A stretch of DNA of 64,000 bases from Scatophagus argus. Taxonomy: Eukaryota > Chordata > Actinopteri > Scatophagidae. A program made the translations under genes and the position numbers. The stretch spans positions 510,001-574,000 of the forward strand of contig NC_058512.1 of NCBI RefSeq assembly GCF_020382885.2, written 5' to 3'. Positions 21,201 through 32,715 of this stretch are shown piece by piece (the stretch's first letter is position 1; each line of letters begins with the position of its first letter). The notes below the pieces were generated by a model that worked only from the letters and a program-made list of their open reading frames with translations, made no database searches and was not told the DNA's origin.

Positions 21201-24200
21201 GTTCTTCCCCGAAGCCTAAAACACACACACACACACACACACACACTCAGCCTGAGTCAAGCGGCAGCCAAAGAACTGATGGAACAGCAAGTCTCAGGTT
21301 CTGCATCCAAGCTTATGATCTTAAAGTCCCTTTAAAGTCTCATATTGAACTAATCAAACTAACATTTGGAACTGATTTACATCTGCGGTAAAAATAAAAA
21401 TCTCTGTGTCAAAATACAGAACAACCAGTGACGGAACGTCAGCGAGCGACTTCAGTTTTGTACTTTGTTACATTTGTTAGATAAGTAAAGTTACTGGTTA
21501 CTTTCTTTGGTTGTTTTGACCTGCTAGTGTGACATGTCAGGGGTTAAAGGTCACTTCCTGCTCTGTCAAAGTGCAGCATATAAATGAATGAAACGTCGGC
21601 CCGTCCTGGCGTTTGATTTTATCTCCCACTTCCTGTTTCAGATCGTAGACAGAAACCAGACGTCACCTGTTTGAGGAGGTTGCAGGACAGAGTGAAGATG
21701 TCGAAGAGCGAGGAATCTCTGAATGACGACGCGATCTTCCTGTGTTTGGTCAGGGGATGCGTCGTGTCAGCCTGTCAGGAGGAAACACACCGTGCTCAGC
21801 GTTTTCATCGTGACACACACACAGAAGAAACTGGAGGCTGCAGAGAGGAGGACACAACTCACCTGATTGATCTCATTGGTCAGCTGGGACAGGATGGTGA
21901 CTCCGATGATGCAGTGCTCAACGCTGTCCTGTAATCACACACACACACACACAGAGTTACACAAACACAAAGAGAAGAGCCGCTGCAGGGTTTGACCACG
22001 TGATCAAACACACACACTCTCACCTGTAGAAAGCGCGTCACATCGGCGATGACGTTCCTGAAGACGTAGTCATCCTTCTGGCAGTCGAACCAGCCCAGTT
22101 TGGTGATCCTGGCGTACAGCTGGATCAACGCCTGGGTCACAAACGCTGCTAACTTTGGCCGCGTGGCCAAATAATTCAGCACGTAGTTCCCTGAAGGCCA
22201 CACAGAAACAGCAGCAGTTTCACGAGAGGAGAACAACACACCCGAAAGACTTTCTCAAACTTATTTTCTATGATTCAAATGCAGGTAAACTGCACTGGAG
22301 CCTGATTTGAACCTGGTCTGTCTGCTCTTGTATTAACACACAGCAGGAGTGTTAGCATCAGGCCGTATGAGTCTATAGCTGCTGCACACACATCCTGCTT
22401 TACAGCTAAACCTGAGGGAAGAGCCGAGACGTGAGATGAAGAAAAATGTGGTTTGGTTGTGGTTTCTGAACGACAAGCCAGCGGAGCTGCAGGATTTCAC
22501 CACAATAAAAGAACAAAACCACATTCCTGACTGTATGTTACCAAACATTTCCAAATGCTGTCTTTGTGTTTCTCTGGCACAAACGTGGGAATAAATAACA
22601 TTTTTTGTCTTTAATTGGCTCACGGTGCTTCCTTGTCATATGCTGCATGTGTCTGTGAAGGACAGCAGAGGAAGAAATGTTCAGTTTCAGCTTGTCTGTC
22701 TGCGGTTCACAGGCCAACCAGGAGCGTCTGAGCAGAAAATGAAGCAGGAGTTTCGCTAACTGTAGTCAACTTTCCCACCAAGCCTGAGTCACAAGCTGTG
22801 AGAGAACACTGCAGACGTGAATCCACCGGAGGAACTTACGGATGTCAATGCGTTGCTCGAGGGGCAGAGGGTTGCTGGTCCGAGACACCAGTTTCGACAA
22901 ACAGGTGGCCGCAAGCAGCTGGGAATATGATGACTGCAACAAGAGAGGAAAAGTGTTGTGCTGGTTAACTTTCACTGACATCCATCTTTTTATGAATTCC
23001 GATTTTTAGTTTGTGGGCTGCACCAAACTCCAGCATTAAATCAAACAAATGAAACCTTTACACAAACTCATATTTAACTTCAGTTTTATGATGAAAATAT
23101 TTGCTCAAAAGTGTAAAAGGGTGGCTGTTAAAACACTTCAAGTCGTGTCGTAATTATCCCGTCTCAGGAATAACTCAGAAAACGTTTTGGGTCAGCAGAC
23201 CAAACACATCATATTCAATTATTTATGTCGATTCTTTGAAATGTATTGGCCAATCACTGATCTGAAAGATTTAACTAACAAAACAGGTGATCAGTTTCTG
23301 TGCTGGACTGTTCACACCCAAACGTATGAAGTGAGTAAAACGTTAACACAATGATGTCACATCCACTCTGACTGGAGCCATTCTGGGAATACTTGTGTAC
23401 TTGTACTCCTGTAGTGAACACAGAGTGCACGCTGAGTACTCACGCTGCCTCTCTCCAGCAGCAGCTGACATTTGCTGAGACAGTCGGGGCTGTTGGTGAA
23501 CTCCACGAGAGCCTTCTCCGCCTGGTGTCGGACGGTGGTGTCGGTGGTCTCATACAGCTGCTTACACAGGATCTCCAGCTGGGCGAGGCCCTACGGAGAC
23601 ACCGAGAGCAGGAAGACACCGGCCTTATCAGTCAGCGACAGACAGGATAAAACTTTAGGAGCTAATGCACATCATGTTGACTTATCAATAAACAAGAGCA
23701 GCCAGACCAGAAAACCCCGAACATCTTGGGACTTCAGGAAACTGTGGTGGACGTTTGAGGGTTGACACTCTGATTAATGGATTAAAAGTTCTGCCTGTAA
23801 TATGTTAGAAAACTGGAAATCTTAATTTCTTAAAAACCAAGATGACTTCATTAGTTTATTTTGTCTGACCAACAGTCAAAAATATTTTAAAACTGTTGCA
23901 CATTAATCTTATTTCATCGACCGCTGACACAAATGAAGACGGCCAACGCGTCACGGATACGAGCATTTCAGCCTCTTTTTATAGCATCAAATGACAAATT
24001 AAAACCAAACTGATCAGAAAAACGAACACTTGATCAAACATCAGCATGATGAGAGCTACCTAAAAAGACAGACACCATCTTTGGGAAAAACTTAATTGAT
24101 GTGTACTTTGAGTTTATGGTTTGGCTCGTGTCCCATCTGCTAACATGGACATAAAGTGCGAGGGACACATCAGTGTTTCCTGATATTTTGAACAAATAAT

Positions 24201-27200
24201 CCACGTATTAATTTCTAATTAAAATAAATGCAGCCCTAATTTGCACAACACTCACTTTGAGTGACCGGCTTTCTGTATCTCGAATAACAAATGAGACATT
24301 TCCATTAAATATGCACACACCCATACATTTAATGATAAACACGGCTGGCAGAAAAGGTGCTGAGTCATGCACAGTCACAGTGAAAGGCCAGTCACTGATA
24401 AATCCAACATGGTGGGGTTAAAGAACAGAGGAGATCAGAGGTGGTGGACGATCTTCTGGGCTGTGGTGCACCTGACGGGGTCGTGTGCAGAGTTTGAGGT
24501 GTGGTGTGTTTGCTGGCAGGTGAACAGGTGAGCCTCAGCGTTAATGTGCTGCAGGTCGAATCGCGCGTGAAACTCTGCTGGCCTCAGATAAGAGCTCAGC
24601 ACCAAACCCTGCCATCTGTCGCACCAGATGAAGCCAAACCTGATGGGACCGAGTGAGAACAGAAAAGCAGAGGACGTGACCACACGCACAGCACCGACAC
24701 TGTGGACAACCTGGACTGAAACACGTCGTTTCCAGTCAAAAGGTTTGATCTGCGTCTTCTGAACGTTTACTGTTTTTAAACCCAAGTGTAGATCACCACA
24801 ACAACTTCTACAAAGACCACAGCTATAGAGCCTTACGAAGGCGTTCATAAAGCTTTATAAACACACAATCCTGTCTGATAAACCAAACAGTCATTAAGCA
24901 TTACAGACGCCACTGACACTGAATTATAAGTGTGTTGTGGACACTCTTGACTGACGGGGCTTACAATCAGCTGCACTGAGGACTCGTCGTGTGCTTTGAC
25001 AGCCCTGCAGTATCAGAAGTTATCAAATGTGTGTGAGATGTATTTTCATGCGCTTAAAAGAATCTATACTGCTTAATAAGTGATATTGATGAAACTAAGA
25101 GCACCTCCGACGTCTTCATCTCAACCAGCGTCCATATTGATTCATCTGAGCTTGTGTCGGGTCAGCTCTGTGCAGACTGGATGCTTTCTGCCGAGACGTC
25201 GTCAGACGTTCAGAGTTTTGGTTTTGTTTCAGTGTGAAATGATCCCAGACATCAGACACTTCCTGTCGTTTTCTCCAGCTCGTCTCTCTGCACCGTCACT
25301 TCTTTATGTTTCATCAGTAATCATCGTGTGTGTGAAACACTGTGCTGCATGCACTCACAAGGCGTGAAGGTGAACATTTTTAACACCATCGCTTCCATTT
25401 TACACCCATACACAAAGTCTAGTGTGGATTCAACGCTTAACTCACAGGTGATGACATCAGTCAGTCCACTGCTTCAGCACGAGCTGATCATTCAGTCCAT
25501 CCGTTCAACAATAAATAATCATTAGCTGCAGTCCTAATTTGTCTATAATGAATATTGAACAGGTAACGTTCAGTGAATGAGTGGAATAAGTCTCCTCTGT
25601 GCTGATGAGAGTCTCAATGGTCTCATCAGAAGAACAGGATGGGATGTTATCACAGTTGAAAATAAAGAACTTCATACAAGAATGCTGGTTGGTGTCTTAA
25701 ATCTGATGCTACTGACAGCAATGTTAACGGTCCACATTCGTATTTTATTTCTGAGCTTTTGGGGAAATGCATTTAAATGAATATTTTACTGGATTTCTAA
25801 ACAAATGTATGAGAGGATCAATAACACGCAGGGTTCTTGGACTGCTTCATTCAGGTCCTGAAGCCCCAAAGCTTCACAGGTTGTTTTCTCTTCTATAACA
25901 CAATAACGTGAAATTTTTCAAACATTTGAACATCTGATGAGACTGATTTTTTTCCCTGACATTTTATAGAGCAACTAAAGCACTAACAGGGAAACTAATC
26001 TCAAACTACATCAGTAATCTTTAACGAGACACAATAGCTCATGACATCCGCCACGTGATGCTATGATGTTTTAAAAAGCCCCCAAAAACAACTGTACATC
26101 ACGTGAAAATGTGGACGCTATGCAAAAATATCGTTAACAATCAGATCACGATCGCTTCCTCGGAGCTCATGTGACGAACCACTATGATCCAGCTCGTTTG
26201 GATCGGATCCAGAGAAACTCCGAGTCAATGTCAGGGCTGCAGCTCCTCCATGCTGCACGGCTCCGGCTTTAGCACGGAGGCTAAAGCTGCTCATGTCCAC
26301 CGCGACTGCTGTCAGCTACCCCACACATTCAGCTCGCATCTGCCATGCTCGACCTGAGACGATGCGGCAGTTAAATTACAAGTTACTGCTCTTCGTAATC
26401 CTTTGTTAGCTACACGAGACCACAAGCTGCCAACACAACAATAACACGCTGCGTGAAGTTAGCTTTAAAACTAAAACGTTCATGTCTTTCTGGGGGCATT
26501 GCGGAGGACCGGCCGGGAAACTGAGAAATGTAAGCGGCATAGAACAATCTTACAGGTAAAATTCACGCAGTGCACCTTCCCCTGTCTGTGTGGCAGCTAT
26601 TCCCACACATGTGTCCTGTCCAGACCACGGAGCAGCTAGCTTAAAGCAGGCTAGCTAAACAAAACAGCACTGCTTAGTTACGTACATAAACAACGCAGGG
26701 GTTAAATCCCCGATGCGTCCGATTTAATGTTTTCAATATCCAACATGGTGACAGCCGCTACGGGCCCGAAGCCGGTTTTACAGACAAACAATTAAACCAA
26801 CCGAATCGTGTTTTCAAACGGACTCGGGCGGGAGAAGTTGACGTCTGGGCTGAAGCTAACGTTAGCATAGCTCGCCAGTCGTTCAGCTACCTTTAGCATA
26901 ACTAACGAATACCTCCAGGAACATAAAGCTGCAACATAAGTACAAGTATTAGTAGCCAGCATCAGTTCTGTCCACACTGTGCGAGTTTGTCACTGGCGCC
27001 AAACTGACAGTTAACCAGTCGATGTTAGCCTGCCTGCTACTCGTCCGCGGCCAACCCATTTGGGTTTTATTGTTTACTTCAGTGAAATAAGCCGATAAAA
27101 CAGAGCGTTAACCCGGTGCTGCTGCGCGCCCAGCTGACACGAACAACGGGGACTGTGCGGGTCAGAACCCAGAAGCTAGCAGGCTTCAGCTGTTGTTTTA

Positions 27201-27473
27201 GAGCCTGAAATCACCCTTGCAGCTAACGCAAGCTAGCTGCAACCAGTCAGCCCGAGCAATGACAGCAGGCCACAAGTCAACACAGGCAGTCACATCCTTT
27301 CTTTTACCGCCGACAGCCCAAACACGGCCGCCTCCGACCCGCAGCGGCCGCACACAGTCTCCGTGCCGGGAACACAGCGCCCGAATCCGCGTGCACACTC
27401 ATTTTCACGCCCGTGGATAAACTGTCGGTTACAAAAACATGAAACCTCTGCTTACCTGCACATGATCCGCCAT
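13960..27473 (-). CDS. xpo7: Exportin-7 (RanBP16), complete, 28 exons
   Basis: Exons (plus coordinates, gene order): 27456-27473, 23444-23590, 22840-22933, 22024-22190, 21863-21928, 21667-21771, 21050-21215, 20789-20862, 20580-20699, 20357-20503, 20052-20224, 19640-19833, 19426-19531, 19136-19271, 18691-18764, 18462-18542, 17837-17900, 17654-17762, 17436-17542, 17224-17312, 16967-17074, 16484-16566, 15885-16099, 15259-15397, 15001-15158, 14355-14453, 14142-14269, 13960-14053. They total 3,261 nt, encoding 1,086 aa; I recall human XPO7 as 1,087. The protein starts MADHVQGLAQL and ends [10 protein letters not shown]. Exportin-7 is a RanGTP-binding, HEAT-repeat nuclear transport receptor of the importin-beta family that carries folded cargoes through the nuclear pore. 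The importin-beta N-terminal region falls in exons 2-3. Diagnostic blocks include [20 protein letters not shown] and [19 protein letters not shown]. The C-terminus favours XPO7 over its paralogue RANBP17. All introns are GT-AG except intron 16 (AT-AC). Confidence 0.97.
14293..14335. repeat. (CA)n microsatellite upstream of xpo7 exon 27
   Basis: It begins about 24 nt from the exon 27 acceptor, so the pre-mRNA has a (UG)n tract near the 3' splice site. Confidence 0.9.
15164..15198. repeat. (CA)n microsatellite abutting the xpo7 exon 25 acceptor
   Basis: The repeat starts five nucleotides into the intron from exon 25. In the transcript, (UG)n runs directly into UUGCAG, taking the place of a normal polypyrimidine tract. 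Confidence 0.9.
16347..16362 (+). promoter_or_regulatory. CTCF-like motif in an xpo7 intron
   Basis: ACAGCAGGGGGCGCTC matches the CTCF core. Sequence match only. Confidence 0.35.
17170..17206 (+). mobile_element. LINE tail remnant in xpo7 intron 20
   Basis: TTTCCCTCAGGATCAATAAA followed by GTATCTATCTATCTG is the standard 3' tail of fish non-LTR retrotransposons. Only the tail is recognisable. Confidence 0.6.
17397..17425. repeat. (GT)n microsatellite beside the xpo7 exon 19 donor
   Basis: On the transcript it is a CA repeat about 11 nt downstream of the exon 19 5' splice site. Confidence 0.9.
17543..17580. repeat. (CG)n(CA)n tract abutting the xpo7 exon 19 acceptor
   Basis: In the pre-mRNA a (UG)n tract leads directly into GCGCGCGCAG at the exon 19 acceptor. 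Exon 19 is therefore bracketed by dinucleotide repeats on both sides. Confidence 0.9.
17901..18461 (-). other. xpo7: xpo7 intron 16: minor-spliceosome (U12-type) AT-AC intron
   Basis: Exon 16 ends TCGTTAGG and the intron begins ATATCCTTG, an exact match to the U12 AT-AC donor consensus. The intron ends TCCTTGACTTCC, then TGTGCGTCCAC; TCCTTGAC matches the U12 branch-point consensus about a dozen nucleotides before the AC acceptor. Splicing AT-AC joins TTA-GG to G-TAC and yields [14 protein letters not shown], the expected exportin-7 sequence. No GT-AG pair nearby preserves both the residues and the frame. A TG repeat follows the donor closely (18421-18452 on plus). Confidence 0.9.
18421..18452. 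repeat. (CA)n microsatellite just inside the U12 intron donor
   Basis: In the transcript a UG-rich repeat starts about 10 nt after the AT-AC donor. Confidence 0.85.
18785..18808. repeat. (CA)n microsatellite near the xpo7 exon 15 acceptor
   Basis: A (UG)n tract in the transcript is followed by GGUGUUAAUUGCAG at the exon 15 acceptor. Confidence 0.9.
21216..21247. repeat. (CA)n microsatellite abutting the xpo7 exon 7 acceptor
   Basis: The transcript reads (UG)n followed by UUUUAG at the exon 7 acceptor. Confidence 0.9.
21935..21953. repeat. (CA)n microsatellite near the xpo7 exon 5 acceptor
   Basis: The transcript reads (UG)n followed by AUUACAG at the exon 5 acceptor. Confidence 0.9.
23591..27455 (-). 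other. xpo7: xpo7 intron 1 (3.9 kb)
   Basis: This is the longest xpo7 intron. I see no repeat with a recognisable family and no convincing exon. A 137-codon minus frame at 24435-24848 lacks family resemblance and is probably chance. The part nearest exon 1 (about 26500-27455) is richer in CpG and fits the downstream half of a CpG-rich promoter. Confidence 0.6.
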
Positions 27474-27560
27474 TTTTCTCCATTTCATGCACCTCTCACT
27501 CCCCCGCTTATGGGTATGGACAGTGACAACAGCGCCCCTGCTGGCGGACCTCATTCATTT
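27474..27560 (-). promoter_or_regulatory. xpo7: xpo7 promoter-proximal region
   Basis: The start codon sits in AAAATGGCGGATC, overlapping a YY1-type AANATGGCGG element often found around start sites of housekeeping genes. No TATA box is visible. A CTCF-like motif lies just upstream at 27530-27546. Confidence 0.4.
27530..27546 (-). promoter_or_regulatory. CTCF-like motif upstream of xpo7
   Basis: In reverse complement the site reads GCCAGCAGGGGCGCTGT, a good match to the CTCF core. Confidence 0.4.
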
Positions 27561-27689
27561 CAGCCTGCTGACAAACAGCGCAAGGAATTAGTATATTTAC
27601 AGACCTTTAACAGCAGTAAAAGGAATGACACACTGTAAATAACTTCACAATGAAATGATATCAAGACGATTAGTGTTATTAGAGTTAAG

Positions 27690-27738
27690 AATTTTGTGAA
27701 TTTCCCTAATAAAGGCCCATCTTATCTTATATCATAAA
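27690..27738 (+). mobile_element. LINE tail remnant
   Basis: AATTTCCCTAATAAAGGCCC followed by ATCTTATCTTAT is a typical fish LINE 3' tail. Nothing upstream is recognisable. Confidence 0.5.
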
Positions 27739-28103
27739 TGTGAGTCCAAATTAGGGGTGAAAATAGCTATCACCGTTGTCAGGTTATGTGCTGACTGTTT
27801 TCTCTTAACACAACTGTTTGTTTGTTTTTACTGTGTTATTCATATTTAGACAACACACATAATATCAGCACATCATCAACACATTTGTAGGGAAGAATAA
27901 AACGACTGGAATCAATCTTTAGTAATCCTTTTGAATTTTTATTTAGCATATAAATTTGTTACAGTTTAAAATGTTTTCCTCTGCCTCTGGCAGGTCGTGT
28001 TGTTTGTGGTGCCATGAAGAAATTTAATGAGACTGTGTTGTCCATATTCATTCAACTCATTTTGTTTTGTGACTTCATGTCATGTTGTCGCGCTTCTTTA
28101 TGA

Positions 28104-28118
28104 CCACCAGAGGGCGAC
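28104..28118 (+). promoter_or_regulatory. CTCF-like motif (strong match)
   Basis: CCACCAGAGGGCGAC is a near-consensus CTCF core, 570 bp beyond the opposite-facing motif at 27530. Confidence 0.5.
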
Positions 28119-28149
28119 ACACTGTTGAACCGGCAGCAGCAGCACGCGT

Positions 28150-28360
28150 GTTTCTTGTTCCGGAAGCCGAGAACAAGTGAAAGCGAACAAGCAGGAAATC
28201 CCCATTCAAAAGCAGCGTCTTCCAATGCGAGCGCAGAGCGGGTGTGAAAACCGCAGTCCGGCCTCCTGGACGGGAGTTCGGGTTTCGGTGTGCCGACGGT
28301 GAAATGACAAATTAAACAAGTTCATACTGAACGAGTAAATGTGTGACGTCCGTCCGCTGT
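28150..28360. promoter_or_regulatory. Possible GC-rich promoter
   Basis: A palindromic ETS site (TTCCGGAAG, 28158-28166) and a CRE-like TGACGTC (28344-28350) lie in a CpG-richer stretch. No coding exon was recognised beside it, so its target is unknown. It might be distal xpo7 upstream sequence. Confidence 0.25.
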
Positions 28361-30005
28361 TTCAGCAGAGACTCGGAGCGGGCGGGAAGGGTGGAGCTGC
28401 AGCCTGGCAGAGTACACGACACGCCCACCGTGCGGCATGACACGCCCACTTCATCATCTTGTCCTGTAGTCGTTCAGTCAGATATTAAAGTTTTTGAGAA
28501 TAAAATGGCAGGAAGTTTTGTGGAGGACAGGCTGAAGGCGCGGTGCAGCAAGACGGATGTCAGCTGATCAACAGGTGCAGCCGGAAGTTAATTAGTTTAA
28601 TGAGTTTCAGTGTGATGAACTTCATAACTCCTGCCAGCTCTGAACATTTATGCTCAAGTGGACCAACATTTTCGTAAAAGCTGCAAAGTGGTAGCATGAA
28701 CTGGTGTTTTGTTATGAATTTTCACATTTTTTCACAACTTTAGAGTTGCTCACAGTAAAGAACATTTCTGCTCCGATGCAGACATTTGAGTTAATGTTAC
28801 TCAGTTTACTGCAGTCCTGATCGTGACATCCATTCATTCAGCACACAAGCACTCCATGGAGGATCCATTAACAATTTAAAGTCACCACCAACAAAAAAAT
28901 CACAACTAAATTGCAACTAGATGAACAGAAGTAATTAAAAAGGCTTCTGTGTTCAGAGCATAAGTATTAGCAAGATGACTTCCCAGTCGGGATTTGTCTG
29001 GTGTTGAGAGCAGCAGGCAGTTTTCTGACTGTCAAAACGCTGGATTCTTACGAGGTTCAGCCTCTTCTCTGCTCTGGTTTTTGTCAGGTAAAGTCCTGTC
29101 GGAGTCATCAGGTGTGTTTCTGCTGACGTGATTCTGCTTCTGCTCGTGTGAACATCTGCTGACGCTGTGGGGAAACCAAAGGGAAGAGAAGTCACCTTGT
29201 CTTCCTGTGTCCATGTGTTCTGAGCATGTTGATCACATCTGTGGACAGCAAAGGGACGGATGTGTGGACGAGTTTAAGGAGCAGCTGCAGCTGATGGACG
29301 TTTGACACTTTGTGGCGTCTGAAGCATAAGAGCAGAACAAAGCGCCTTAAGATGAGAAAATGTCCCGACCGAGTGAAGAAAAGTCCAATCAGACTTGAGT
29401 GAAACCCTGTCCATCCTGCTGCTGGCTGCAGTTAAAGTGTGTCGTCTCACAGTCCTGTTAGCAGTGAGGACAGCCTGCCTGTCCTCGGTGTCCTCAGTGT
29501 CCATCTATGTGATGCTGATGAGGGCTCCTGATCCACTGACAGTCAGAATCACATCTCATGTGCACACAGCAGCTCACTTTTATGGAGCCAAATTACTGTC
29601 AAAAGTTTCATTCATTTGAAAAAAGATTTGAAATTAAAAGTTCAAATTTTGATGTTGAGCCTTGAAAACACAACATCGCACTCAAGCTAAAAATACATGT
29701 GGGAAAGTTTTTCAGTTTAAATATAATTTTTATTCAGTTCTGAATTATCACTATATTACATATTTCAACATTTGGTCTTATTTTTTGCAGTTGCAGATTT
29801 TAAGTTTTCAGGTGCACATCTTATTTTTTTACAGTTTCAAACTTTTGGCAGTGATCTGGCGTGGAGGCGTGGCATCAACTTAGAGGGGCGTGGCATCACC
29901 GTAGAGGGGCGTGGCACCGTGAGTGACAGCATAACAAAAAACAATTATCCTCAGCAACTTTATTTCATCCTTACGCACCTGAATCGCACCTGCATCACAG
30001 TGTGG

Positions 30006-30219
30006 ATCACAGAGGACCGTCGGCTGTCCTCTCCCCTCCCTGAAGGACATTTACCTGCTGGTCACGCTGCCTCAGCAGAGTGACCAGCATCACCAGTGAC
30101 GCCCATCCTGCCTTCCCTCTGTTTGACCTGCTGTCCTCTGGCAGGAGGTGCAGGTCCATCAGAACCAGGACAGACTCAGAAACAGCTTCTTTCCACAAGC
30201 AGTCATACATGCATACTGA

Positions 30220-30250
<31 letters not shown>

Positions 30251-30462
30251 CCACACACCATTCTGACCTGACGTGTGTGCAATACGGCTCTGCATCCATC
30301 CATAGACAATATTTATATTCATATTAACGCTCTGTTTTTGAATTATTTTTCTACTTATTTACACCTTATTTTATTCTATTTTTAGATTTAGAATAACACC
30401 ACTCCAAGGCTGCTACAATTTCGTTGTATTCCTTGTATAACGACAATAAAGGATTCTGATTC
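30006..30462 (+). mobile_element. Rex1-like LINE 3' end
   Basis: The plus strand contains degenerate reverse-transcriptase C-terminal sequence (HPAFPLFDLLSSGRRCRSIR in one frame, RLRNSFFPQAV in the next), then a 3' UTR ending ACGACAATAAAGGATTCTGA. This is the form of fish Rex1/CR1-clade elements. It is 5'-truncated and interrupted by a (CA)n tract at 30221-30246. A frameshift separates the two peptide blocks. Confidence 0.75.
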
Positions 30463-30499
30463 TGAACTGTATGAGATGTAGTGTTGTAGTTCCTCCTGT

Positions 30500-30515
30500 G
30501 GCCACTGGAGGGCAA
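30500..30515 (+). promoter_or_regulatory. CTCF-like motif
   Basis: GGCCACTGGAGGGCAA resembles the CTCF core; weaker than the match at 28104. Confidence 0.3.
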
Positions 30516-30802
30516 AACAAACAAGCAAACAGTTGAAAGACAGGACAGTCAGAACGCAACAACAGCGCTTCAAATTGAAACGTAAAATCAGCTTCCTGTC
30601 AGACGACTGTTGGGTCGATTTGACTCCAAACTGCGGTTTATCAGCTGGGGGTTAGTTGCCTTGCTCAAGGGCACATCAGCTCGGGGTGGGGGTGTTAAAT
30701 AATTATTACTTTGAGGTACTAATTCAGCATTTAGAGAATCATTAAATTGACCTTCAGTAATGTTTTCATCACAGCGGCAGAAATGGACTGGAGTCATGAG
30801 AT

Positions 30803-30982
30803 GCTGGTCCACATCACACTGGTCCACATCACACTGGTCCACATCACACTGGTCCACATCACGCTGGTCCACATCGCACTGGTCCACATCACGCTGGTCC
30901 ACATCACACTGGTCCACATCACGCTGGTCCACATCGCACTGGTCCACATCACACTGGTCCACATCACGCTGGTCCACATCAC
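30803..30982. repeat. Minisatellite, 12 copies of a 15-bp unit
   Basis: The unit is CTGGTCCACATCACA, with A/G variants at two positions of the CAC(A/G) and C(A/G)C steps. Because 15 is a multiple of three, several frames on both strands stay open and spell 5-residue repeats such as DVDQC/DVDQR on the minus strand. These frames are repeat artefacts without gene context. Confidence 0.97.
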
Positions 30983-31044
30983 ACTGCTCAGTCACATCCT
31001 GCTGCTCGTCTCCATCAGTACTCACACACCTTAGTTTGAATTAA

Positions 31045-32669
31045 CCACAACATGAAGCACATATCAGAGTAGCAAGCATCCATGTGAGTAACGCTGCTCC
31101 CACAGTGGCGCATTATGTCACACAGAGTCAAGTCACAGGAAGCAGCCTGTACTTTTACTGCTGATACTTCACATGAAGCTGGTAATACTTTTGCAGTGGT
31201 ACTTAAGTACTTCTGATGAAGCAGAATTGTGAATAAAGAGATTTAAATTTGAGTATTTTCACACCCATGACGGTACTTTTGCTGAAGGATGCTGGTGATT
31301 TGTGGCTGGGAACTGGTGACACGTCCTATCCTCAAGGGGGCAGTATAGCATCAGGTACATCAGTGTGTTGGGTGTGTGTACGTCAGATGGCTGTGAACAC
31401 ACACACAAATCCCAAAGCTGATATGTTTTTGTCACATTTTTCCCTGCGCCACAGCTGCAGGGTGGTAGGGCGGTGGAAAGTAGATTTACTCAAATAGTGT
31501 AAATAAGTACTATTTCGAGGTATTTTACTGGGCCATTTCCATTTTCTGCTACTTAATACTTCTCCTCCACTACATTTATTTGGCAAATCTAGTTTCTTTG
31601 TACATTCAGATTATTAATACAAATTATAATCAAGTAAATTATGATGTATTGTTGCCGCTAAAATGAGCTCCTTGTTTAGCAGCTGCAACATTCACAACAC
31701 AGTAACAAATACACTAACATGTTTAATCCTGAAATGGGCCAATCTGTATGAAGAGTACTTTAAGTACATTTTTATGCTTTAATACTTATGCTACTTAAGT
31801 AAGATTTAGAGTAACAGTATTTTTACTGTATATTTTTTTACTTCAGTAACTGAGTGCTTCTGTGTGGTTGTCACTTCAAGTGTGTTTGTGTGTGTGTGGT
31901 TATTAATGCACACACACACCTGCTGGCTGATTTATGAAAGAAAAGAGGCTCTGCAGACAGCGAGACAACGGAGACACGAGAGTCTAAAGATGAAAGACAG
32001 CAGGCACACGGACACTTCTACACACCGAAGAGAAAATGAAAGGGTGAGAGGACGAGGAGGACACCTGAAAGAGGGATGAGGAGAAGATGGAGAGCAAACA
32101 GAGGAGGGAAATGGACGTGAGCGAGCTTGAGAAAAGAAGAGGAAGACAAAAGACAAAATCATAAGCAGATATGAGGAGGAGGGGAAAAGGTCCTGAGGGT
32201 GTCGGGGCCACAGGTGGCCCCTCTTGACTCCATCACATGGAAGAGATTGTAGTCCAGGGTGAGCAGGAGGAGGATCGATGGGTGGAGGAAAGATGGAGAC
32301 ACAGCAAACGAGAGGAAATTAGCTGCTTCAAACATGTCCTCCTCTGTCCTGTCCTGTACTCGTCCATCATTTACTGTGACTGAGCGGAGACACTCGCTGA
32401 ATAAAGTTTGTAATCCAGCAGACGACACATTTCGACACAGCAGCTTTTCTAACTCGTCTGAGTTAAAGCACATCCCTTCTTCATGTGCTGTTGTTGTTGT
32501 CTTCACATTTCCCTTTTTGCTCTTCTTCATTCTGGCTTCATCATCTTCGTCAGTCTTGTGACGTGTGCCACTTTACATCACATCCTGTTTCATCCCTCGT
32601 GTTCATCTGGACTGTAAATCCTCCTGACGTTTCAACCGGCCTGCACACAGCAAGCAGCAGCACGTGAGG

Positions 32670-32715
<46 letters not shown>

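Noticed and set aside
30803..30982. CRISPR-like array
   Set aside because: The units are contiguous 15-mers without spacers, in a vertebrate genome; it is a minisatellite.
32159..32530. 123-codon minus-strand frame beginning MKKSKKGN
   Set aside because: No homologous family recognised and no exon signals; its length is within chance for this window.
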